Of a stretch of 64,000 nt of DNA, positions 58,158-64,000 are shown one piece after another. The first letter of the stretch is position 1; every line of letters begins with the position of its first letter. The notes beneath the pieces were generated by a model. The model was not told where the DNA came from. It was given only the letters and a program-made list of their open reading frames with translations, and did not search any database. A program made the translations under genes and the position numbers. The stretch is from positions 2,170,001-2,234,000 of the forward strand of contig JBMNEH010000001.1 in NCBI GenBank assembly GCA_050948665.1, written 5' to 3'. Origin of the DNA: JBMNEH01 sp050948665 (GTDB lineage: Bacteria > Bacillota > Clostridia > Christensenellales > UMGS416).

Positions 58158-58272
58158 GCGTCGGGGTGACAGGTTGACCCATGGCACACAGACAGGCCCG
58201 CTTAATGCTGCTTCCTTCCGGACCTGACATGGTTCACGGAAGTCTGTTGCACGGGACCCATCGCCCCAACGC
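58158..58272 (-). ncRNA. ffs: Signal recognition particle RNA (4.5S type)
   Basis: The minus strand carries the universal SRP core: GTCAGGTCCGGAAGGAAGCAGCA, whose GGAA tetraloop and asymmetric loop bind Ffh. Flanks pair as a long hairpin: ACAGAC with GTCTGT, and the ends GCGTTGGGG (58272-58264) with CCCCGACGC (58166-58158), one G-U. The length of about 115 bases is the short 4.5S form, without room for an Alu domain like that of Bacillus scRNA. Ends are set by pairing and could be off by a few bases. Confidence 0.9.
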
Positions 58273-58325
58273 CGAACAAAAGGCGTCAATGAAAGCTTAT
58301 CACAATCTCATGGGGGACGCAAGGG

Positions 58326-58905
58326 CTACGCCTCCGTTTTTCGGGAAATGTGAGTATAGGCCTCCATGGAAAAGACGCCCGTTTCCCGCCATGTTTCCAA
58401 ATAATCCTGATGGGCATCCAGGTTCATCTTTACAGAGGGCAGGGCAACACCCGGCACCCGGCTGCCATCCTCCAGCCGGGGATACAGGAAAGAGGCATCA
58501 TATTCCCCCGGGCCGGACTCCCCGTCAAACCCTGAAATATCCCCCCCGGGGCACCCATTGCGCCTTCCTTCCGTCCCAGGTCAGCAGTCCGTCCTCCAGC
58601 AGGAAAAACCCTCTGCGCCGGGCATCTCCTCCCCCGCGCTTATGCCGCAACCCGCGGAGCAGGCAAACCGCCATCACCAGGGAAGCGGCTGCCAGCAAAA
58701 GCCCGGTGGTCAGCAGTTTTTCGGGCCGCCCGGCAAGAGCAAGCATGAATGCCAGCAGAGACGCTATCAAAGCGAAGCCGTCCACCAGGCGAATCATATT
58801 CAACACCTTATCGGGACGGGGCCAATATCGCTCCGCCGCTTCGCCCAGAGGTTGCCGCGGATCCAGCAGAGACATCTTTTCCCGGGGCAAATCCATCCTA
58901 TTCAT
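58326..58905 (-). pseudogene. Two-helix membrane protein gene with a frameshift in a G7 run
   Basis: From ATG 58905 the frame encodes about 121 normal residues with two membrane helices (IASLLAFMLALAG and LLTTGLLLAAASLVMAVCLLRG), then LLEDGLLTWDGRKAQWVPRG. At a run of seven G (plus-strand C 58551-58557) it shifts and stops four codons later, at 58525. Dropping one G restores a good frame for 67 more residues (DISGFDGESGPGEYDASFLYP, then VKMNLDAHQDYLETWRE) ending at TAG 58328-58326. Total length is then about 192 residues. It overlaps the COG2509 gene end by eight bases. No function is recognised. Confidence 0.75.
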
Positions 58906-60310
58906 CCCCCATACCCAACAGATCCCGGGCTACCACCACGCCGGTAACCGATGCCTGCATCAGCCCCCGGGTGATGCCCGCGCCGTCGCCTATGGCATAA
59001 AATCCCTCCACAGGGGTCATAAAGCGGTTATCCACCTTCAGCTTGGAAGAATAAAATTTCACCTCCACGCCGTACAACAATGTGTTCCGGCTGTACAGGC
59101 CCGGCGTCAGGTTGTCAAAGGCTTTCAGCGCCTCCAATATAGAGGTCAGGTGCCGGGAAGGCAGCACAAAGGACAGGTCTCCGGGTACCGCTGTAGGCAG
59201 GGTGGGCCGGACAGTGGATTTCGCCAAACGGGACCAGGTGGTCCGCCGTCCAAGCTGCAGATCTCCCAGCCGCTGCACCATGACGCCGCCGCCGGTCAAC
59301 ATGTTCCCCAGCCTTGCGATGGACTGACCGTAGGCAATGGGATCATTAAAGGGCTCGGTAAACCTGGACGACACCAGCAGGGCGAAGTTGGTGTTTTCTG
59401 TCCGCCGGGCAGGGTCTCCGTAACTGTGGCCGTTGACCACCGCGATCCCGCCCTCGTAAAACTCTCCCGACACCTCGCCGCCGGGATTCATACAGAAGGT
59501 ACGCACCTTGCTCTCATACGTATCGGAATAATAGACCAGCTTGGCTTCATACAAGTGTTTGGTGAGGGTATCCATAACCGCATTGGACACCTCCACCCGA
59601 ACTCCGATATCCACCTCGTTATTGATGGTCTCCACGCCGATTTTATGCGCCTCCTCGGTGAGCCACTGGGCGCCTGCCCGGCCGGGCGCCGCAACCACGG
59701 CGGGAGCGGAAAGGACTTCCTCGCGTCCGTCGGCAAGACGTACCAGCAGCCCGGTGACCCGCCCGCCCTCGGTCAGCACTTTCAAAGCCGTGGTGCGATC
59801 CATATAGGTAAAGCCGGGTTGCGCCGCCAAGCGGAGATACATCTCGCGCAGCACCTCGAAAGCATATTCTGTCCCCAGGTGCCGGACAGGGCAGCGCACC
59901 AACTGGATATCATACCTAGCCGCCTCGTAAGCGATGCGCTCTACTTCCTTGTCCTCACGGCCATACACCACAGAGTCCGCGCCGCACTCAAGATACCGGC
60001 TGTCGACATAATCGATCAGCTTCTGCGCCCGCTCCCGGGACATATACTCCAGCAGGCGGCCGCCCACATCCGGGCTGAGGGACAGCTTCCCGTCGGAAAA
60101 GGCGCCGGCCCCGGACCAGCCATGAAGTATGGCGCAGGGCTGACAATGAGCGCATTTCCCCGTTTTTCGGGCAGGGCAAACGCGGGCGTCGATCCCGACG
60201 CCGATATCCACGATCACAACCCTGGTCTCCGGTCTGCGCCGGGTCAATTCCATGGCGGCAAAAATCCCCGCGGGACCCGCGCCGACAATAATACAATCAA
60301 AGACCTTCAC
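58898..60310 (-). CDS. FAD-dependent dehydrogenase of the COG2509 type
   Basis: A 470-residue flavoprotein. It has an N-terminal FAD-binding Rossmann motif (DCIIVGAGPAGIFAAMELTRR), CPARKTGKCAHCQPCAILHGWSGAGAFSDGKLSL with a cysteine cluster typical of this group, VAAPGRAGAQWL and the C-terminal VEGFYAIGDGAGITRGLMQASVTGVVVARDL. Proteins of this type are common in Firmicutes but uncharacterised. The start is GTG 60310 with AAAGGAG eight bases upstream. It has a strong promoter at 60343-60371. Confidence 0.88.
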   Translation of the reverse strand: MKVFDCIIVGAGPAGIFAAMELTRRRPETRVVIVDIGVGIDARVCPARKTGKCAHCQPCAILHGWSGAGAFSDGKLSLSPDVGGRLLEYMSRERAQKLIDYVDSRYLECGADSVVYGREDKEVERIAYEAARYDIQLVRCPVRHLGTEYAFEVLREMYLRLAAQPGFTYMDRTTALKVLTEGGRVTGLLVRLADGREEVLSAPAVVAAPGRAGAQWLTEEAHKIGVETINNEVDIGVRVEVSNAVMDTLTKHLYEAKLVYYSDTYESKVRTFCMNPGGEVSGEFYEGGIAVVNGHSYGDPARRTENTNFALLVSSRFTEPFNDPIAYGQSIARLGNMLTGGGVMVQRLGDLQLGRRTTWSRLAKSTVRPTLPTAVPGDLSFVLPSRHLTSILEALKAFDNLTPGLYSRNTLLYGVEVKFYSSKLKVDNRFMTPVEGFYAIGDGAGITRGLMQASVTGVVVARDLLGMGDE

Positions 60311-60342
60311 CTGATTCTCTCCTTTTGGACATAACCCATGGA

Positions 60343-60371
60343 ATTATAGCCGATTCCCCGGGCAAAGTCAA
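60343..60371 (-). promoter_or_regulatory. Promoter of the COG2509 flavoprotein gene
   Basis: On the minus strand TTGACT (60371-60366) and a perfect TATAAT (60348-60343) are 17 bases apart, about 30 bases before the GTG start. The divergent gap on to 60604 holds a weaker plus-strand pair, TTGCAA 60417 and TAAACT 60440, for the flavin reductase gene. Confidence 0.82.
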
Positions 60372-60604
60372 ACCGCGAAAGCGTGATGCCGGCCCCCGCG
60401 ATAACCCGGCAAATCCTTGCAACTTCTTCCATATTCTGTTAAACTTGCCGCGATAATCGCCATGAGAAACGGGAAGCGCGATGAAAGAGGCATTACCCCC
60501 CGGGAGCAGCACCATGCCGGCAGTTCTTATTATACGCGCGGACCGCCACAGCCCCGGACCGGCTTACCGGCAATCGTCCCGGGCAACAAACGAAAGGAGA
60601 AGGA

Positions 60605-61291
60605 ATGAATATCCTGCTTATCAACGGCTCCCCCAAAGGGGAGCAAAGCGACACCCTCCACCTGACCCGCGCCTTTTTGCGCGGCATGAGCGCAGCGGGG
60701 CCCCTCGACATTACCGTAATCGAAGCCGCAGCCAAGGATATCGCTTATTGCAGAGGCTGCCTTACCTGTATGCGAAACGGCGGCGCCTGTGTCATCCGGG
60801 ACGACATGGAGGAGATTCTGGGGCAGATCCTGTCATCTGACTTGCTCCTGTTCAGCTTCCCCCTGTACTATTTCGGCATACCCGCCCCTTTGAAAGCGCT
60901 GCTGGACCGAACATTGCCGCTGTCCACCATTGCCATGCAGAAAACCGGGGACAGGTACCAGCATATCAGTAATCATGATTTCTCCAAGCTGCGGTATATC
61001 ATGATCAGCGGCTGCGGTCTTCCCAACGCCGTTCACAATTTCGAGCCCTTGCGTATCCAGTTCTCCATGATATTCCCCCAGAACCTGCTGATGCTCACGA
61101 TACCGCAATCCCCTCTGTTCAACATTCCGGAGGCCGCCCCCGTAACCTCTCCCTTCCTGGCCTCGGTGGAGCAGGCCGGCCGGGAATACGAGGAGACCGG
61201 CGCTGTATCCCCCTCCCTGTTGGAGATCCTCTCCCGCCCAATGATTCCCGAGGAGGACTACGCCCGCATTTGCAGCGGATTTATGGATTAG
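60605..61291 (+). CDS. NADPH-dependent FMN reductase-like flavodoxin family protein
   Basis: A 228-residue flavodoxin-fold protein: ILLINGSPKGEQSDTLHLTRAFLRGM binds the FMN phosphate, and LLFSFPLYYFGIPAPLKALLDR is the second flavin loop. Two cysteines in CRGCLTCM, plus one in GGACVIRDDM, recall iron-sulfur flavoproteins, but the full four-Cys motif is not present. It probably reduces quinones, metals or disulfides with NAD(P)H. AAAGGAGAAGG precedes ATG 60605. Confidence 0.85.
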   Translation: MNILLINGSPKGEQSDTLHLTRAFLRGMSAAGPLDITVIEAAAKDIAYCRGCLTCMRNGGACVIRDDMEEILGQILSSDLLLFSFPLYYFGIPAPLKALLDRTLPLSTIAMQKTGDRYQHISNHDFSKLRYIMISGCGLPNAVHNFEPLRIQFSMIFPQNLLMLTIPQSPLFNIPEAAPVTSPFLASVEQAGREYEETGAVSPSLLEILSRPMIPEEDYARICSGFMD

Positions 61292-61329
61292 AGGGCGCAA
61301 AAACGCCCCTGCATCCCCCCAAAGGCGCA

Positions 61330-61555
61330 TGCGCGGGCGACGCGCGATTCCCATACCGACCGGAGTCAAGGCGATGCGGCTATCCTTATCCATTGTGATA
61401 TACCCGCTCTCCCTCAGGCGCTTGGCCGCATAACTGACGCCGGGCCCGGCGACCCCGAGGCGACCGGCAGTGTCCATGGAGCGGATGAAGCCGCGCTTTT
61501 CCCGTGCCGTCAGCATGGCTTCAAGGTAATCCTCCGTGGAGCGGTGTATCATCAT
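61330..61555 (-). pseudogene. DtxR/MntR-type repressor remnant
   Basis: The minus strand encodes an N-terminal DtxR-like winged helix (MIHRSTEDYLEAMLTAREKRG, then VSYAAKRLRESGYITMDKDSRIALTPVGMGIA). After about 75 residues similarity ends: the frame goes on antisense into the flavin reductase gene with no metal-binding or dimerisation domain. Ordinary family members have at least 140 residues. No good ribosome binding site is seen. It looks like a 3'-truncated relic. The rest of 61292-61817 holds only a small hairpin (61292-61307) and the tig promoter. Confidence 0.6.
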
Positions 61556-61721
61556 GGGGCGCGTCTCTCTTTCCAATATGCCGATTCCGCCGATCGTTCA
61601 CTGTGGTATCATGGAGAAAACCTCTTTGAATGCCCGTTTTCTGATATCTAAAGGGGAATGGCCCATGCTGCAGCGATAGAAAAAGCCGTTTTCAAATCCT
61701 TGCCTGCCCCCGTCTTTCTGC

Positions 61722-61751
61722 TTGCAATCGCCCCGGCAACTGTGCTATAAT
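61722..61751 (+). promoter_or_regulatory. Promoter of tig
   Basis: TTGCAA at 61722-61727 and consensus TATAAT at 61746-61751 are 18 bases apart, about 65 bases before the tig ATG. Confidence 0.78.
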
Positions 61752-61817
61752 CTATCAGCTATGTCCGGACGGGCGCAGCACACCATCCCCGGCTTTGGGA
61801 AGGAAGGATTATTTGAA

Positions 61818-63122
61818 ATGAGCTATACCGTAGAAAAAACCGATACCAATCAGGTGAAATTGACGATTACCGTTCCCGCGGAGGAATTTAGCGCCGCTAT
61901 GCAGTCGGCCTATATAAAGCTTCGCGGACGTATCCATATCAACGGCTTCCGTCCCGGAAAAGCGCCCCGCGCCGTCATCGAAAGACAGTACGGAGAAGAA
62001 ATCTTCTATGAAGACGCCGTAGACGCGTTGATGCCCAAGGCCTATGACGCGGCGGTGGAGGAATCCGGCATCTACCCCGTGGATCAGCCCCGTGTGGATT
62101 TTACCCAGATCGGCTCCGGGAAGGACTTCATCTTCACCTGCGACGTAACAGTGAAGCCCGAGGTGACCTTGGGTCTGTATAAAGGTCTTGAGGTCGTCAA
62201 GCCCGCGCATGTTGTGACCGATGCCGATGTGGACGCCGAAATCGAGCGTTCCCGCCAGCGTCTCGCCCGTTGGAACGTGGCAGAGCGGCCCGTTGAGACC
62301 GGAGATCAAATTCGTCTGGATTACGCCGGAACAGTAGACGGCGTGCCCTTTGAGGGCGGAACCGCGGAGAACCAAACCCTGGAAATCGGCTCCGGCCGTT
62401 TTATTCCTGGTTTTGAGGAGCAACTTGTCGGCGCAGCCGCCGGCGAGGAAAAGGATGTCGAGGTCACTTTCCCCGAGGAGTACCATGCCCCCGAGCTGGC
62501 CGGCAAGGCTGCCGTCTTTCACTGCAAAATACTGGAGGTCAAAGCCAAGAGTCTGCCCGAGCTGGATGACGAGTTTGCCAAGGATGTAAGCGAGTTTGAA
62601 ACCTTGGAGGAGTACAAAGCGGACATCCGCGCCACACAGGAGAAACAAGCTTCCCAACGAAATGAAAACGAATTGGAGACCGTTCTGGTAGAGGCAGCCG
62701 TCGCCAACGCCCGGATGGAGATCCCGGATTGCATGGTGGAGCACCAGATTGACAATATGCTCCGGGAAATGCAATATCAGATGAGTTACCAGGGTTTGAA
62801 GCTGGAGGATTACCTCAAGTACACCGGCACTACCATGGAACAACTGCGTGAGCAAAATAAGGAGGAGGCTCTCCGCCGGGTGAAGGCACAGTTGGTGCTG
62901 GAAGCCATACAGAAAACCGAGGGTCTTGAGGCCTCCGAGGAGGAATTGGAGCGGGAGCTGGCGGAAATCGCAACCGAAGCCCGTCCCGTCGAGAAAATCA
63001 GGGAGGAGATGGCTCCTGCCGACAAGGACTATTTTAATGGTCGGATCCTGTTGAAAAAGACCTTGGCTCTGCTGAAGGATACCGCTGTTTATATCCAAGA
63101 GAAGGACAAAGTTGAAAAGTGA
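61818..63122 (+). CDS. tig: Trigger factor (ribosome-associated chaperone and peptidyl-prolyl isomerase)
   Basis: A 434-residue trigger factor. The ribosome-binding domain contains the signature GFRPGKAPRAVIERQYG (usual GFRxGKxP), followed by an FKBP-type PPIase domain (residues about 160-245: GDQIRLDYAGTVDGVPFEGG, FIPGFEEQLVGAAAGEE, TFPEEYHAPELAGKAAVFHCKI) and the helical C-terminal chaperone arms. It binds near L23 and holds nascent chains. GGAAGGA supports ATG 61818. It is the first gene of the tig-clpP-clpX block. Confidence 0.96.
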   Translation: MSYTVEKTDTNQVKLTITVPAEEFSAAMQSAYIKLRGRIHINGFRPGKAPRAVIERQYGEEIFYEDAVDALMPKAYDAAVEESGIYPVDQPRVDFTQIGSGKDFIFTCDVTVKPEVTLGLYKGLEVVKPAHVVTDADVDAEIERSRQRLARWNVAERPVETGDQIRLDYAGTVDGVPFEGGTAENQTLEIGSGRFIPGFEEQLVGAAAGEEKDVEVTFPEEYHAPELAGKAAVFHCKILEVKAKSLPELDDEFAKDVSEFETLEEYKADIRATQEKQASQRNENELETVLVEAAVANARMEIPDCMVEHQIDNMLREMQYQMSYQGLKLEDYLKYTGTTMEQLREQNKEEALRRVKAQLVLEAIQKTEGLEASEEELERELAEIATEARPVEKIREEMAPADKDYFNGRILLKKTLALLKDTAVYIQEKDKVEK

Positions 63123-63163
63123 TCCTCTTATACCGCATCAATTAAAGGAAAGGAAGTGAGCCC

Positions 63164-63745
63164 ATGCCGTTGATTCCCATGGTCGTAGAAAACACCAACC
63201 GCGGAGAACGCTCCTATGATATATATTCCCGCCTGTTGAACGACAGAATCGTTTTCCTGGGCGGCGCGATAGACGATGATACCGCCAACCTGATCGTCGC
63301 CCAGCTGCTGTACCTGGAAGCACAGGATCCCGACAAGGATATCATGCTGTACATCAACAGCCCCGGCGGTTCTGTTTCCGCCGGAATGGCTATTTACGAT
63401 ACCATGCAGTATATCCGCTGTGATGTTTCCACGATCTGCATCGGACTGGCAGCCTCCATGGGCGCTTTCCTGCTGGCCGCGGGCGCCAAGGGCAAGCGCC
63501 GCGCCACCGCCAATTCCGAAATCATGATCCATCAGCCCAGCGGCGGCGCCCGGGGGCAGGCGACGGATATCGCCATACAGGCCGAGCAAATCCTGCGTAT
63601 CAAGAAGCACATGAACGAACTGCTCAGCCAGATGACCGGCCAACCCATCAAAAAAATTACGCAGGATGTGGAGCGGGATTATTATATGACTGCCGAGGAG
63701 GCAAAATCCTACGGCCTGATAGACGAAGTATTAACCAAGAGGTAA
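63164..63745 (+). CDS. clpP: ATP-dependent Clp protease proteolytic subunit
   Basis: A 193-residue serine protease. The triad is Ser98 (GLAASMGAFLLAAG), His123 (IMIHQPSGGARGQATD) and Asp172 (VERDYYM), at exactly the usual positions. The N-terminal VENTNRGERSYDIYSRLLNDRIVFLG is characteristic. It forms the double heptameric barrel fed by ClpX, encoded two bases downstream. AAAGGAAAG precedes ATG 63164. Confidence 0.97.
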   Translation: MPLIPMVVENTNRGERSYDIYSRLLNDRIVFLGGAIDDDTANLIVAQLLYLEAQDPDKDIMLYINSPGGSVSAGMAIYDTMQYIRCDVSTICIGLAASMGAFLLAAGAKGKRRATANSEIMIHQPSGGARGQATDIAIQAEQILRIKKHMNELLSQMTGQPIKKITQDVERDYYMTAEEAKSYGLIDEVLTKR

Positions 63746-63747
63746 AC

Positions 63748-64000
63748 ATGCCCAAAGACGATAGCAAAATCAATATCAAGTGTTCCTTTTGCGGAAAGAG
63801 CCAGGATCTGGTGCGGCGTATTGTCGCCGGCCCGGGGGTCTTCATTTGCGACGAGTGCGTAGAGCTTTGTCAGGAAATCATTGACGAGGAGTACGCCAGA
63901 GAGCCCGCTGCCGAATCCGAAGATTTCGAGGTTATGAAACCCGCGGAGATCAAAGAGCAGCTGGATCAGTATATTATCGGTCAGGAATCCGCCAAGCGCA
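63748..64000 (+). CDS. clpX: Clp protease ATP-binding subunit ClpX, N-terminal part
   Basis: The first 84 codons lie in the window; the gene runs off the right edge. The N-terminal C4 zinc finger is CSFCGKSQDLVRRIVAGPGVFICDECVELC (CxxC and CxxC), which binds substrates and adaptors, followed by the start of the AAA+ module (LDQYIIGQESAKR). ATG 63748 lies two bases after the clpP stop, in the standard tig-clpP-clpX order. Confidence 0.96.
   Translation, partial: MPKDDSKINIKCSFCGKSQDLVRRIVAGPGVFICDECVELCQEIIDEEYAREPAAESEDFEVMKPAEIKEQLDQYIIGQESAKR

Noticed and set aside
58181..60334. A 717-codon plus-strand open frame
   Set aside because: It runs antisense to the SRP RNA, the frameshifted gene and the COG2509 flavoprotein, is rich in His/Pro/Arg and matches no family. 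High GC makes such shadow frames common here.
1..64000. CRISPR arrays, transposases, integrases, prophage genes or replication origins
   Set aside because: I looked for regularly spaced repeats, DDE or recombinase motifs and DnaA-box clusters over the window and found none.

Overview
The window looks like a chromosomal segment of an anaerobic, fairly GC-rich Firmicute, most likely a Clostridia lineage. This is inferred from gene content: HprK, a LexA box of the Gram-positive GAAC-N4-GTTC type, strong AGGAGG ribosome binding sites, ECF sigma/DUF4349 anti-sigma pair, electron-bifurcating lactate dehydrogenase genes, and a tig-clpP-clpX block. I cannot assign a genus.

Layout. 1-3.8 kb: end of rplU, rpmA (without the usual Firmicutes L27 extension or the prp gene), a PHP-family histidinol phosphatase, asnS on the minus strand and a HAD phosphatase. 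3.8-13.0 kb: ten minus-strand genes packed end to end, reading Gfo/Idh oxidoreductase, GNAT, phospholipase-C-like protein, hslO, TPR protein, HEAT-like protein, HD protein, DUF4867 protein, ilvB, ilvN, closed by one terminator. 13.1-15.4 kb: ECF sigma factor, anti-sigma factor, tRNA-Leu(CAA).

15.5-30.6 kb is an accessory region. It holds a gene fragment, then a seven-gene operon of visibly lower GC: FAD-dependent 2-hydroxy-acid oxidase-like protein, Fe-S protein, LarA-type nickel racemase homologue, FGGY sugar kinase, EtfB, EtfA and an IolB-type isomerase. I read this as an Etf-linked pathway for a hydroxy or sugar acid. It is the best candidate in the window for an undescribed system. Directly downstream lies a second, compositionally different Etf module of LctBCD type, whose EtfA carries a two-cluster ferredoxin domain. 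A flavodoxin-like protein, an 800-base stretch without genes and a membrane-anchored coiled-coil protein with seven tyrosine-phased heptads follow.

30.6-45.5 kb: metallophosphoesterase; an operon of Nudix hydrolase, histidine phosphatase, AEC transporter and ispE; purC; a carbohydrate block (agarase-like glycoside hydrolase, glycerophosphodiesterase, GH5 and GH13 enzymes, none with a visible signal peptide); guaB and a stand-alone protein resembling the methionine synthase activation domain. 45.5-64 kb: a Cof-type HAD-hprK-ROK kinase operon, a lipoprotein, an esterase, a LexA-controlled dinB/small protein/SRAP operon, an SGNH hydrolase with a rhamnose-mutarotase-like protein, lgt with a long acidic tail, a carboxylesterase, the SRP RNA, a gene broken by a G7 frameshift, a COG2509-type flavoprotein, a flavin reductase, a dtxR remnant and tig-clpP-clpX, which runs off the end.

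All calls come from reading the sequence and translations. No database search was run.
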